From NCBI GenBank assembly GCA_002345575.1, contig DDVX01000008.1, forward strand, positions 117,753-181,752: DNA of 64,000 nucleotides. Direction: 5' to 3'. A program made the translations under genes and the position numbers. The DNA is from Stutzerimonas stutzeri (GTDB taxonomy: Bacteria; Pseudomonadota; Gammaproteobacteria; Pseudomonadales; Pseudomonadaceae). Below are positions 1 to 12,413 of this stretch, piece by piece (the stretch's first letter is position 1; each line of letters begins with the position of its first letter). The notes under the pieces were generated by a model. It worked only from the letters and a program-made list of their open reading frames with translations, made no database searches and was not told where the DNA came from.

Positions 1-229
1 GCGAATCGGGGTTGAAGTTTGGCACGGCCTTATAAGCTTCGCGCCGAGGTCGGCCCTCCCAAAGGCCGCGGCTTGCACCGCACCGCTTTTGTGGGAGGCG
101 CGCCCTCGCGGCGAATCGGGGATGAAGTTTGCCACGGTCTTGAAAGCTTTGCCGAGGGCTGCCTTCCCACAGGCTGCGGCTCGCACCGCGCTGCTTTTTG
201 TGGAGGGCGCGCTCTCGCGGCGAACGGGG
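1..229. repeat. Tandem repeat of about 110 bp, two copies plus a stub
   Basis: Two imperfect copies lie head to tail (1-110 and 111-219). A third begins at 220 (GCGAACGGGG) and stops at the end of the kinase gene. Each copy starts GCGAATCGGGG and ends with a GC-rich block resembling GTGGGAGGCGCGCCCTCGCG, a self-complementary sequence like pseudomonad REP elements. The array may extend beyond the left edge. The reading frames across it are not credible genes. Confidence 0.8.
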
Positions 230-230
230 C

Positions 231-3200
231 TCAGCGCACCGCTTGGGTCACCGCATCAATCAATGCCTGCAGGTCGATCGGCTTGCGCAGGTGCAGGGTG
301 AAGCCTGCGTTGGTGGCCTTTTCCACGTCGCGCAGGGTGCCGTAGCCAGTCAGGGCGATGCTGGGGGTGTCGGCGTTGGTGGTGCCGCGGCGGATCTCGG
401 CCATCATCTTGTGGCCGTCGATGTCCGGCATGCCGATGTCGGAAACGATGATGTCGAAGCGCGATTGCCCGGCCAGCTCGATGCCGCGCGCGCCGCCGTC
501 AGCGGTGGTCACGTTCGCGCCTTCGCTTTCCAGCAGCTCGCACAGGGTGTCTAGGATGTCCGGGGAGTCGTCCACCAACAGGATGTCGATGCCGACCAAC
601 GCGCCGAGCTCACTGGCATTGCCCAGTTCGCCGAGGGTCAGTTCGGTCTGCAGGTGTATCGGCAGCCAGACGCTGAACCGCGCGCCCCGGCCCAGCCCTT
701 CGGAAAAAGCGTCGATGCGACCACCGTGTGCCTCGACCAGTTGCTTGACCAGCGCCAGCCCAATGCCCAGGCCGTGCTTGGAGCGTTGCGCGTGTTGCAT
801 TTCGGCCTGGCCGAACATGTCGAACACCTTGGGCAGAAAGTCGGGGCAGATGCCTTCACCGGTGTCGATCACATCCAGCCGCGCCTGATCGCCTTCACGC
901 TCGAGCTGCATGCAGATGCGTTCGCCGCCCTTGGTGAATTTCCAGGCGTTGTTCAGCAGGTTCCAGACGATTTGCTCCAGCCGCGTCGGGTCGGCGCGCA
1001 CATAGATCGGTTGTTCCGGCTTAAAGGTTTCGAAGGTCACGCCCTCGGCCGATGCCACGGGATCGAACACGGCCTCGATACCCTTGAGCACGTCCTGGTA
1101 GCTCAGAGTAGCGAAGTTGAGCTTGAGCTTGCCGGTACGAATGCGCGAGACGTCCATTAGGTCGTCGATGATCCGTGATTGGCTGCGTACCGCGTTCTGG
1201 ATCGCCTGGGTGGCCTTGCCGAGGCCCGGCGTGTTCTTCACCGCCTGCGAGCGCGCGATCAGGTCGGCGTTGAGCTGAATCAGGTTGAGCGGATGCTTGA
1301 GCTCGTGGGAGAGCACGGCAAAGAACTGGTCCTTCTGCTGGTTGGCGGCCTGGATGCTCTCCAGCTCGTTCTGCTGCTCGTGGCTGCGCTGCCGGTCTTC
1401 GGTGATATCGCGCGCAATCTTGGCAAAGCCTGTGGTCTTGCCTTCGCTGTTTATCAACGGATTGACCAGGCCGCTGAAGAAGCACTGGCTACCATCCTTG
1501 CGCACATGCCAACGCTCATCGGTAGCCTGGCCCTGCTCCAAGGCGCGTTTACGCTCGGCCTCCGGTAGACCGGCCAGGCGATCCTCTTCGGTGTAGATCA
1601 GCTCGATGTTGCGGCCAAGCGCCTCTTCTTCGCTGTAGCCGAAAATGTGCTCGGCGCCGCGGTTCCAAGTGGTGATGTTGCCGTCGCAGTCCAGGGTGAT
1701 GATGGCGTAGCCCTTGGTACTCTGTGCCAGTTGGCGCATATGGGCTTCGCCGGCGCGTACCTGTTCTTCGGCGCGGCGGCGGTCGGTGATGTCGATGAAG
1801 GTCAGCACCGCGCCCTGAATGCGGTCATCCAGCGTGCGGTAGGGCAGGAAGCGCGCCAGGTACCAACGATCGCCGTCCCGGCTGCAGATTTCGCGCTCCA
1901 CCAGATGCAGGGCCTCGAAGGCTTGGGTGGCTTCCTCGTGCAGCTGCGGGTAATCGAGGTGGTGGGTGATGTCCATCAGCGAACGCCCGGCATCGTTGCC
2001 TATCACGTTGAAGATATCCTGCGCCCGCGGGGTAAACGATTTGATGCGCATATTGCGGTCGACGAACAGGGTGGCGATGTCCGTCGAAGAGATCAGGTTT
2101 TGCAAGTCGTCATTGATCTTGCTGGTCTCGTCGACCTTGGCCTTGAGCTCGAAATTGACCGTGGTGAGCTCTTCGTTGATCGATTGCAGCTCTTCCTTGC
2201 TGGTTTCCAGCTCTTCGGTGGCCGAGCGCAATTCTTCGTTGATGGCCTGCAGCTCTTCGTTGGAAGCACGCAATTCCTCGGTGGAGGTTTCCGAGTGCTC
2301 CATGGTGATCTGCAGCTGCTCCTTGGTCTGCTGCAGTTCGGCCTCCAGCTGAAGCAGCACGCTGTCCTTGGTCTGGGGGTTTTCCAGGGTATGGCCGTCC
2401 ATGCAATCTTCGACTTCATCGAAGATCACCAGCATGTATTCGCTGCCGGCTTCGTTGTCGCGGAAGGGTCGCACCACCATGTTCACGTAGTAGTGCCGGC
2501 CGTCACGTTCCAGCCTGACACGCCGTGCCTCCACGCTTTTTCCGGTGTGGGTGGCCTGGTATAGCGCTGTGCGCAGTTCCAGGCGCAAGTGCGGATGGAC
2601 CAGGGTGGTCAGGCTCAATGATGGCTCACCGCCGACATAGCGCAGGAAATTTCCGGCGCGGTCGGACATATGCACGATCTCGGCCTCGTGATTGACGATC
2701 ACACTCGGCGGCGCGTACTGCTCGAGGGCGCGCTGGTGCACGTCGGCGAAGGAGAACTTGCGGTTACGCCGGGGCGGCTGGCTAAGCGGCGTTTTGCCTA
2801 GCGATCCGCCCGTCAGCGGCTGGAACGGCCCAGGGGCTGCACGGCGAAGGCCCGAACCGACGCCTTTGGCGCGGTAGATGCGGTTCTTCTTGTCCACCGG
2901 CTCGAACAGCTGGCTGCAGGCGTCGGCCGTCTCCGAGCTGCCGAGAAACAGGTAGCCGCCGGGGTTGAGGGCGAAGTGGAACATGCGTAGCACTTCGACC
3001 TGAATGTCCCGGTCCAGATAAATCATAAGGTTGCGGCAGGAGATCAGGTCCAGCCGGGAAAACGGCGGATCGCGCAGAATGTTGTGGCGGGCAAAGAGGA
3101 TGCGTTCGCGCAGCTCCTTCTGCATGCGGTAGTGGTTCTGTTCCTTGAAAAAATACTGGCGCAGGCGGCTGGGCGGTACATCGGTGACGATGGCTTCGGG

Positions 3201-4399
3201 ATAGATGCCGGCGCGGGCGGTTTCCAGCGAACGGTCGTCGATATCGGTGGCGAACAGCTGTACGTGAATCTCGCTGTTGGGGCTGCTCAGTTGGGCTTGA
3301 TCGGCAAAGAGCATGGCCAGCGAATAGGCCTCTTCACCGCTCGAGCAGGCAGCTGACCAGATGCGTAGGGTCTTCTCCTCGGCGTCGGTTTTTTTCTCGA
3401 ACAACGCCGGGATAATGTCGCGCTCCAGCGCTTCGAAGGCCTCCCGGTCGCGAAAGAAGTTGGTCACGCCGATCAGCATATCGGCCAGGAGAGCGGGGGT
3501 TTCCTCGGGTTGCTCCTGCAGGAATTGGGCATGTCACGCAAGGCGTTTACCTGCATTCGCCGTTCGATGCGCCGCAGGACGGTGGCCTGTTTGTAATGCC
3601 GAAAATCGTGGCCGGTCCGGCTGCGAAGTGCGCCGAGAATCTCGCGCAGCGCCAACTCGTTGGGTTTGGACTGAGGGCGGGTTCGCTCGTCTTCTAACGC
3701 GATTGGTGCGGCGTCGGCCTGCTCGGTTTCGCCCGGTTGCGGCAGTGGGTGCTTGCTTGTGAGCAGTGCCTCGAGGTTGCGTCCCAGCTCTACCAGGCGC
3801 TGCGGCATTTCCGCTGCTGGCAGGACGATATCCACCACGCCGGTATCTATTGCGCTGAGTGGCATCGAGTCGTACTCGGCATCCTCAGGGGTCTGCGCCA
3901 GGGTGACTCCGCCCTGTTCCTTGATGCGCGCCAGGCCTACCGAACCGTCCGCGCGGCTGCCGGAGAGCACGATGCCGATTGCGTGGGTGTGATGCACGTC
4001 CGCCAGGGCGCGGAAAAACAGGTCGATGGCAACCTGGGCACCCCGTTCACGCGTGGGCTTTTGCAGGCGCAGGTAGCCATCGTTCATCAATAGATCCATC
4101 GCCGGCGGGATCACATAGATCTTGTTGCGCTCGATCGGCACCGGTTGGTTGACCTGCAGCACGGGCATACGCGTGACGTTCTGCAGGATCTTGTCAGCGC
4201 TGCTTTCATGCTTGGGCGACAGGTGCATGATGACCACGAATGCCATGCCGCAGTCGCTGGGCATGTGCTCGAAAAAAGTCATCAGCGCTTTCAGCCCGCC
4301 GGCCGATGCGCCGATCCCGACAACCGGATATTCCAGCGTGCTTCTGGAAAGGCTGGAATTTTTCGCCGTGGATGGTTCTTGGCTGTTGTTTTTCGGCAT
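231..4399 (-). pseudogene. CheB-CheR-PAS hybrid histidine kinase, split by a one-base frameshift
   Basis: This is one gene of about 1390 codons, readable as two overlapping frames: 308 codons from 4399 to 3473 and 1082 codons from 3479 to 231. The first holds a CheB methylesterase domain (GIGASAGG with the catalytic Ser, MHLS with His, SGSRADGS with Asp) and the start of CheR. The second continues CheR (VTNFFRD, SCRNLMIY), then a long coiled coil of repeated EEL motifs, two PAS domains, HisKA (SHELKHPLN), HATPase (DTGEGI, GLGIGLAL) and a C-terminal receiver (VSDIGMPDIDG). The frames join if one base is added near 3521-3530, where CheR homology passes from one frame to the other without a gap. 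Such fusions link chemotaxis-type methylation to two-component signalling. It may be a real mutation or a sequencing error. If it is real, the kinase part would need internal initiation. Confidence 0.85.
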
Positions 4400-4559
4400 T
4401 GTGGCTAGTTATTCCGGCAAGGCGCGTCGACGAGATATTGGGGAGACAGCTGGGTGGTGGCGAGATTCCTTTCGGTACCGGACATTCCGCCCTGCGGATG
4501 ATAAGGCCAGGTAGTGGCAATCCCATAATTCCAATGAGCCATGACGGATGGCACCCGGT

Positions 4560-5936
<1,377 letters not shown>

Positions 5937-5998
5937 GGCTGGCGTGCTCGCAATTAGGCAGCTGGCCCCGCTAACAGGCCATAGGAAACTACCTGCGT

Positions 5999-6084
5999 TG
6001 GCAATATTGCGTTAAAAACAGGCTCGGAAGCTCATTTAGAACACCTAAACTCCGCTTCCTCGCCTGTCTTGACTCGCTGCACTC
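5999..6084 (-). repeat. Dispersed intergenic repeat, copy A
   Basis: Read on the minus strand, the element starts GAGTGCAGCGAGTCAAGACA, runs into GGCGAGG, and ends with a block containing GAGCCTGTTTTTAACG followed by CAATATTGCC. The same two ends occur in the same order at 45771-45882, upstream of sspB, with a different and longer middle. Related GC-rich sequence may continue to about 6155. It fills the gap between sdaA and the symporter gene. Confidence 0.65.
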
Positions 6085-6201
6085 GCCCTTCGGGCCAGCC
6101 TTCGGCTGTTGCGCCCGTTGGTCGTTGCGCCTTGTCTTGCCTACCTCGCCTACGTTTTTCTACGGCCCGCTAAGCGGGAGCTGCTTTCAGCTTAGACCGC
6201 C

Positions 6202-7578
6202 TTAGCGGGATACGCTGGGCATCGCTTCCTGCGCCTTGCGCTCGGCGAAGTAGGCGTTGGTCAGCTTGACCACCACCGGGCTCAGCAGCAGCAGGGAGAC
6301 CAGGTTGGGAATCGCCATCAGGCCGTTGAGGGTATCGGCGACCAGCCAGGCGAAATCCAGCTGGGCGATCGCACCGAACGGTACTGCCAAGACCCAGATC
6401 ACCCGGAACGGCCAGATGACCTTGGTGCCCATCAGGTACTCCCAGCATTTTTCGCCGAAGTAGCTCCAGCCCAGGATGGTAGTGAAGGCAAAGACCACCA
6501 GTGCAATGGTCAGAATGGCCCCACCGAAGCCAGGCATCGCCGACTCGAATGCAGCTGCCGACAACGCTGCGCCGCTCTCACCGCTGGACCAGACGCCGGA
6601 GCAAATGATCGCCAGACCGGTCACCGAGCAGATGATGATGGTGTCGATGAACGTACCCAGCATGCCGATCAGGCCGGAGCGCACCGGACTGTTGCTGGTC
6701 CCGGCTGCCTGAGCGATACCGGCTGTACCCAGGCCAGCCTCGTTGGAGAAGATGCCGCGTGCCACACCGAAGCGGATTGCCGCAATTACTGCTGCGCCGG
6801 CAAAGCCGCCAGTAGCCGCAACTGGGTTAAATGCAGAATGGAAGATCAGCGCGAAGGCGCCGGGAATCGCTTCGAAGTTGACGGCGAGCACGACGAAGCC
6901 GGCGATAATGTAGGCCACGCACATGAAGGGCACCAGTGCTGCAGCGACCTTGCCGATGCGCTTGATACCGCCGAGGATCACCAGGCCGACAATAACCATT
7001 GAGATCACGCCAGTTATCCACATGGGCACGCCGAAGGTGGTGTCCAGAGCATGCGCCATGCTGTTGACCTGCACCATGTTGCCGATGCCGAACCCGGCCA
7101 GCCCGCCGAAGATGGCGAATGCGCCGCCCAGCCACAACCACTTCTTGCCCAGGCCATTCTTGATGGCATACATCGGGCCGCCGACATGCTCGCCACGGTC
7201 GTCTTTCTCACGGTAATGCACCGCCAAGACCACCTCGCAGTACTTGGTTGCCATGCCCACCAACGCGGTGCACCACATCCAGAACAGTGCGCCCGGCCCG
7301 CCGAGGAAAATTGCCGTGGCGACCCCGGCGATGTTGCCGGTCCCGACAGTAGCGGCAAGGCACGTCATCAACGCCTGGAAAGGGCTGATTTCGCCTTCAG
7401 CGCCGGGTTCGTTCTTGCGGCCCTGCCACATCAGGCGGAAGCCTCGGGGAATGGTTCTCCAAGGCATGAACTTGAGCATGATCATCAGGAACATGCCGGT
7501 GCCGAGGATCAGCACCAGGATCGGTGGACCCCATACCAAGGCGTTGATTTGATTGACCAGGTCATTCAGAAATTGCAT
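6202..7578 (-). CDS. AGCS-family alanine/glycine:sodium symporter
   Basis: Inner-membrane protein of 458 residues with about ten hydrophobic segments, importing a small neutral amino acid with Na+ or H+. Family motifs include FQALMTCLAATVGTGNIAGV, GPGALFWMW, KYCEV and GIFSNEAGLGTAGIAQAAG. I place the start at MQFLNDLVNQ (7578), preceded by GGAG at good spacing; a longer frame to 7680 adds an unconserved, non-hydrophobic leader. A sigma-54-type promoter at 7720-7734 and two tandem palindromes at 7857-7893 lie upstream, followed by a TyrR-like regulator gene. The substrate (alanine, glycine or serine) cannot be fixed from sequence; the nearby serine dehydratase favours glycine or serine metabolism. 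Confidence 0.93.
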   Translation of the reverse strand: MQFLNDLVNQINALVWGPPILVLILGTGMFLMIMLKFMPWRTIPRGFRLMWQGRKNEPGAEGEISPFQALMTCLAATVGTGNIAGVATAIFLGGPGALFWMWCTALVGMATKYCEVVLAVHYREKDDRGEHVGGPMYAIKNGLGKKWLWLGGAFAIFGGLAGFGIGNMVQVNSMAHALDTTFGVPMWITGVISMVIVGLVILGGIKRIGKVAAALVPFMCVAYIIAGFVVLAVNFEAIPGAFALIFHSAFNPVAATGGFAGAAVIAAIRFGVARGIFSNEAGLGTAGIAQAAGTSNSPVRSGLIGMLGTFIDTIIICSVTGLAIICSGVWSSGESGAALSAAAFESAMPGFGGAILTIALVVFAFTTILGWSYFGEKCWEYLMGTKVIWPFRVIWVLAVPFGAIAQLDFAWLVADTLNGLMAIPNLVSLLLLSPVVVKLTNAYFAERKAQEAMPSVSR

Positions 7579-7719
7579 GTCGACTCCGCTTGTAGTTTTT
7601 GGTTTACGGCATGTCGGTGTGCGTAAAAACAGGCACCCATTCGAGGAGCCGGCTGGCGAATACTGCTTTGTGTTGGCCAAGCAGTAACGTCGCCCTCCGG
7701 CACCAGTTGATGTAGTGAC

Positions 7720-7734
7720 GCAATACCGATGCCA
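7720..7734 (-). promoter_or_regulatory. Candidate sigma-54 promoter of the AGCS symporter
   Basis: The minus strand reads TGGCATCGGTATTGC. GG and GC lie exactly 12 bp apart, matching the TGGCAYG-N4-TTGC consensus at the -24 and -12 elements except at one or two flexible bases. Predicted transcription would start near 7708, giving a leader of about 130 nt. Confidence 0.6.
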
Positions 7735-7856
7735 GCTTTAATAAATGTTCTACTAATCAATCGCTTAGGAATAGCAGCGAGCCTGTCAAATGATTCCTCT
7801 GTCGCGAATTCAATACAGTTGGCATGCAAAGCCCAAGCTTCCGGCTTGCAATGCTT

Positions 7857-7893
7857 TGTATCTGTTTCGATACGGTGTATCTGAATCGATACA
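7857..7893. promoter_or_regulatory. Two tandem 18-bp palindromic operators (TyrR-box-like)
   Basis: Site 1 (7857-7874) reads TGTATCTGTTTCGATACG and site 2 (7876-7893) reads TGTATCTGAATCGATACA. Both fit TGTATC-N6-GATACA, the size and form of TyrR-family boxes (TGTAAA-N6-TTTACA). They start 19 bp apart, on nearly the same helix face, and lie about 125-160 bp upstream of the -24 element, the usual place for an enhancer. Confidence 0.7.
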
Positions 7894-7977
7894 ATGGGTG
7901 CGGCCGATTGACACAGTGGTGAGGTGTTTACGGACATTTTAAGGCTGACTGTTCCCGACGGTGACGTTTGCAGCGCC

Positions 7978-9513
7978 TCAGTTATGCACGCCGATTCCAT
8001 ATTTGCGCAAGCGCATCGCGACCGCGCTGTGCGAAGTTTTAAGGCGCGTGGCCAGCAGCCGAGTTGAGGGATGGCTTGCGTATAGCCGCTCCAGAATCGA
8101 GCGTTCAAAGGCTTCCATCGCTTCGCCAAGGCTGGGGATTTCTTCATCTTGGAAGGCGAGGCGAGTGCGCGCGATATCCAGATCGTCGAGGCCGATCACG
8201 TTCCTGTCGGACATCGCTGCAGCGCGAAAAATTATGTTCTGCAGCTGTCGCACGTTACCGGGCCAGCTGTTGCCAAGCAGCGCGGGGTAAGTAGAAGGAG
8301 CAAGGCGACAAGGCGGGCGCTGGATCTGGGTGCAGGCCTTTAGCAGGAAATGCCGCGCCAGCAATAGGATGTCATCGCCGCGTTCGCGCAGCGGCGGAAC
8401 GGCCAGGTTGAGGACGTTGAGGCGGTAGAACAGATCTTCACGGAAGGAGCCGGCGGCAACCAGCTGTTCGAGGTCGCGGTGAGTAGCGCTGAGGATCCGC
8501 ACATCCACATATATCTCGCGCTCGCCACCCACGCGCCGAAAGCTCCCCTCGCTGAGAAAGTGCATCAGCTTCGCTTGCAGGTAGGGCGATAGTTCAGCTA
8601 TTTCGTCGAGAAACACCGTACCGCCGTTAGCCAGCTCAAGCAGACCGGGTTTGCCACTGCGCTGATTGGCGTTTGCTGCGCCCGGCGCATAACCGAACAG
8701 TTCTCCATCAGCCTGGTTTTCCGAGACGGCGGCGCAGCTGATGGTGAGAAAGGGTGCGCTGCTGCGCGGACTTGCAGCATGGCAGGCGCGGGCGACCAGC
8801 TCCTTGCCAGTGCCGGTTTCGCCTTGGATCAGCAGGGGCGCGTCGAGCGCCGCAACGCGCATGCCGCGAGCCTTGAGCGTACGAATTGCCGGCGAATCGC
8901 CCAGCAGCGCCTCGAAGCTCTCCGCGTGGTGCGGGTGCAATGCGGCCAGGCGTTCACCCAGGCGACTGGGCGCATACAGCGTCAGCAGCGCGCCGGCGGC
9001 CGGTTGCGATCCGTCTGTGCCGGGTGTTTCGGCAACCGGCATCACGTCGATCAGCAGCGACTGGCCGTTGAAGATGATTTCGCGCATGGGCAGACGAAAA
9101 CCCTGCTTGAGCATCGCGGCCTGCAGTTCAGGCGCTTCGAACAGCTCGCCGATGAATTGGCCTTCAGGGTCGAGCCCCACTAGGCTGATCAGCGCCGGGT
9201 TGGCCATGAGGATCTTGCCGTCGCCGTCGACCGCCATCAGAGGATCGGGCATGGCATGCAGCAAGGCATCGAGCTGCAGGCGTCGCTGCTGGCCGGGCAG
9301 CATGCTGACTACCTGGATGTCCTGCACGCCACGCACGTTGCGCAGCGCCTGGCGCAGCTCGTCGAGCACATCAGTATCCAGTGTCGGCGCGTCTATATAG
9401 ACGTTGGGTGGCACCATTTCCACGGCGTCGAGATTCAGGTTGCGCGCCACCAACAGGGCGAGAACCTCCTGAGTGATGCCTATGCGGTCTATGAACGTAA
9501 CGTGTATGCGCAT
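7978..9513 (-). CDS. TyrR/PhhR-type transcriptional regulator (ACT-PAS-AAA+-HTH)
   Basis: The 511-residue protein has an N-terminal ACT domain (MRIHVTFIDRIGITQEVL), a PAS domain (about 80-190), an AAA+ domain with Walker A GETGTGKE and Walker B GTVFLDEI, and a C-terminal HTH ending in HSAVAMRLRKYGIGVHN, typical of TyrR. The loop that is GAFTGA in sigma-54 activators reads GAANANQ here, as in TyrR proteins that no longer engage sigma-54. It lies directly upstream of the AGCS symporter in the same orientation; the two palindromes between them are its likely targets. The group resembles GcsR-type control of glycine/serine genes, but orthology is not shown. The ligand is unknown, probably an amino acid bound by the ACT domain. 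Confidence 0.88.
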   Translation of the reverse strand: MRIHVTFIDRIGITQEVLALLVARNLNLDAVEMVPPNVYIDAPTLDTDVLDELRQALRNVRGVQDIQVVSMLPGQQRRLQLDALLHAMPDPLMAVDGDGKILMANPALISLVGLDPEGQFIGELFEAPELQAAMLKQGFRLPMREIIFNGQSLLIDVMPVAETPGTDGSQPAAGALLTLYAPSRLGERLAALHPHHAESFEALLGDSPAIRTLKARGMRVAALDAPLLIQGETGTGKELVARACHAASPRSSAPFLTISCAAVSENQADGELFGYAPGAANANQRSGKPGLLELANGGTVFLDEIAELSPYLQAKLMHFLSEGSFRRVGGEREIYVDVRILSATHRDLEQLVAAGSFREDLFYRLNVLNLAVPPLRERGDDILLLARHFLLKACTQIQRPPCRLAPSTYPALLGNSWPGNVRQLQNIIFRAAAMSDRNVIGLDDLDIARTRLAFQDEEIPSLGEAMEAFERSILERLYASHPSTRLLATRLKTSHSAVAMRLRKYGIGVHN

Positions 9514-9606
9514 GCTGTTCGGGCTCGGGCAGAAGCCGGAAGTATGCCTGCTTGGCAGAACGAAGACATCGGCTGTTAAGAGTGCGCAGGTGGTTTCAAT
9601 GAGCGA

Positions 9607-10551
9607 TCAGCGCAACGCCTGCGAACCGCCCCATGGTTGGCATTCCAAGCTGTTGTGCACGGCGGTGGCGGCTTGCGCGGCATGGCCGATGGCAACGCTT
9701 ATCTGCTTGAGCCCAACCACCACGTCACCCAGCGCATAGAGACCCGGCACCGAGGTTTGCTGGTGGCCATCGACGATCAGCGCACCACCTTCATCGCAGG
9801 CGACGGCCAGCTTCAGTGCCAGCTCGGAGCGAAAGCGTGCGCCCAGATTGGGGTAGATGATGTCGAAATGGTGCGTGCCCTGCCTGGCAGTGACCAGTTC
9901 GATGCCCTGGGGACAGTGGCGCAAGGCCTCGACGTCATCGCTGATCAGCCGGATGCCGTAATGGCTGGCTAGGGCCATGGCTTCGTCGCAGGCGTGCGGA
10001 TCGCCATGGACCACGACGGTTACGCGGTCGGTAAAGGTGCGCAGGAATACCGCGTGGCGGATGGTGTCTTCGGCCTCGCCATAGACCGCGATATTGTCCC
10101 CGTCGACTTCGTAGCCATCGCAGATCGCGCACAGGCGCAAGCTTCCGGCGGCGATGGCAGCGTGCGCGTCGGGCATCGACGGCAGGATGTCTTCGATGCC
10201 GGTGGCGAGAATCACGCGGCGAGCGATGCAGCGTTGGGCGCCGTAGCGTACCTGGAAGCCGTCGCTCAGTGATTCAATCGCATCGACATGGCCCCGCTCG
10301 ATACGCGCACCGTAGCTGGTGGCCTGCTCACGCAGCCGGGTCAGCAATCCGTCACCGGATATGCCCGGCGGAAATCCCGGGTAATTGTGCGAGCGGGGAA
10401 TCAGCGAGGCGCGACTGGCGCCCGCATCCACCACCAGGCAGCTGCGATGGAAGCGGGCGAGGTACAGGGCGGCAGTCAGGCCGCCAGGCCCGCCGCCAAC
10501 GATCAGGCAATCGATTTCATTGCGGGCGGATGGCTTCTGGGCTTCGTTCAT
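9607..10551 (-). CDS. Thioredoxin-reductase-like FAD/NAD(P) oxidoreductase
   Basis: Cytosolic flavoprotein of 314 residues with thioredoxin reductase layout: an FAD-binding Rossmann motif ([16 protein letters not shown], residues 17-32), a redox-active CAIC motif at 141-144 followed by DG, and a C-terminal ALGDVV...[13 protein letters not shown] segment. The second nucleotide motif reads YGEAEDT instead of the usual GGGDSA form, so NADPH binding may differ from true TrxB. I chose the start MNEAQKP (10551), which gives a family-size protein, but no start here has a good ribosome site; MPLLL (10590) and MALIR (10626) are alternatives. Substrate unknown. Confidence 0.85.
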   Translation of the reverse strand: MNEAQKPSARNEIDCLIVGGGPGGLTAALYLARFHRSCLVVDAGASRASLIPRSHNYPGFPPGISGDGLLTRLREQATSYGARIERGHVDAIESLSDGFQVRYGAQRCIARRVILATGIEDILPSMPDAHAAIAAGSLRLCAICDGYEVDGDNIAVYGEAEDTIRHAVFLRTFTDRVTVVVHGDPHACDEAMALASHYGIRLISDDVEALRHCPQGIELVTARQGTHHFDIIYPNLGARFRSELALKLAVACDEGGALIVDGHQQTSVPGLYALGDVVVGLKQISVAIGHAAQAATAVHNSLECQPWGGSQALR

Positions 10552-10907
10552 GCAGGCAGGTCGGGCGAGTGTTGTTAGTAGAAGGGGCATGCGCCGATAA
10601 AGTTCGAGCGTTCGGATGAGCGCCATGTGCCGTTTTTGAGAGCTGGTTGGACATTCCAGCGCTTGTGCCGTGGCACTTGATGACCAAGACTTCCCGCCTC
10701 GGTTCGGGACGATGCCGCTGGCGTCGAGAAGTTCGCGAACCGCATTCCAATAAAGGCCGAACGCCGATCCCTTGTGATCGCAGATTTGGCCATATCACTC
10801 GAATCCGATCCGTTGCGCGACAGCGCTAACGGTCGTTTCGCAATCAGATAACCACTCGAACGGTGCTGCCGAGGCGCTGGGTCGAGCTTTTCCCGTTGGG
10901 GGGATAG
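10552..10907. other. Intergenic gap before dctP
   Basis: This divergent interval of about 356 bases should carry the promoters of the flavoprotein and dctP. I see no convincing operator, repeat, RNA gene or small gene in it. A G-rich ribosome site (GGGGGG) sits just before the dctP start. Confidence 0.5.
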
Positions 10908-11906
<999 letters not shown>

Positions 11907-11912
11907 GCCGCA

Positions 11913-12314
11913 TCAAGATAAGCGCTCGCCGGCGTAGCACGTCGGTGAGCTCTGCGCGCCCTGGCGGTCGAGCTGTTCTTCCAGCCATTCGGCCAGCACT
12001 TGGGCGTTGTTCTGATGCTCGTCGCGTGCGGCGTAGATGAGCGTGAGATGTTCCTGCCCGGCAACGCCCAGCAGCGGCCACCAGTGCTCGGGATGTGCGG
12101 CAAGTTCTTGGCGATAGCGTTCGCGAAAGTCCTCGAAGCTCAAGTCGCCGCTCTTGAAGGCGCGGCGCAATTCGCTGGAAGGCGCCAGCTCCTTGTGCCA
12201 TTGATCCAGCTGCAGCGCCTCCTTGCGGCAGTTGCGTGGCCAGAGACGGTCCACCAGCACTCTGCGGCCATCCTCTGGAGATGCGCTTTCGTAGGCGCGT
12301 TTGCAGCGAATCAT
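11913..12314 (-). CDS. DUF488 family protein (YeaO-like)
   Basis: Small cytosolic protein of 133 residues with the DUF488 signature: RAYE near the start, VLVDRLWPRN at about 19-28, the middle block DLSFEDFRERYRQEL, and LTLIYAARDEHQNNAQVLAEWLE near the end. The biochemical role of the family is not established. It ends close to the convergent dctP end. Its upstream gap contains a perfect FNR/DNR box (12414-12427) shared with the divergent glycine-zipper gene, so anaerobic or NO-responsive expression is possible. Confidence 0.88.
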   Translation of the reverse strand: MIRCKRAYESASPEDGRRVLVDRLWPRNCRKEALQLDQWHKELAPSSELRRAFKSGDLSFEDFRERYRQELAAHPEHWWPLLGVAGQEHLTLIYAARDEHQNNAQVLAEWLEEQLDRQGAQSSPTCYAGERLS

Positions 12315-12413
12315 GGCGGGCCCTCAAGGAGTCATCGCAGGGTTGAAAATACTCTTGCTGGTTTTTTAAACCAACTCTGGGCGGGTCATTAGTACATTAG
12401 CCCGTTTAACGTA

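Noticed and set aside
19..345. Reading frames inside the tandem repeat
   Set aside because: They consist of repeat translation and overlap the 3' end of the kinase gene; no ribosome site or homology is visible.
7566..8147. 193-codon frame across the symporter/regulator gap
   Set aside because: It runs through the operators, the sigma-54 element and the symporter start, and has no recognisable domain.
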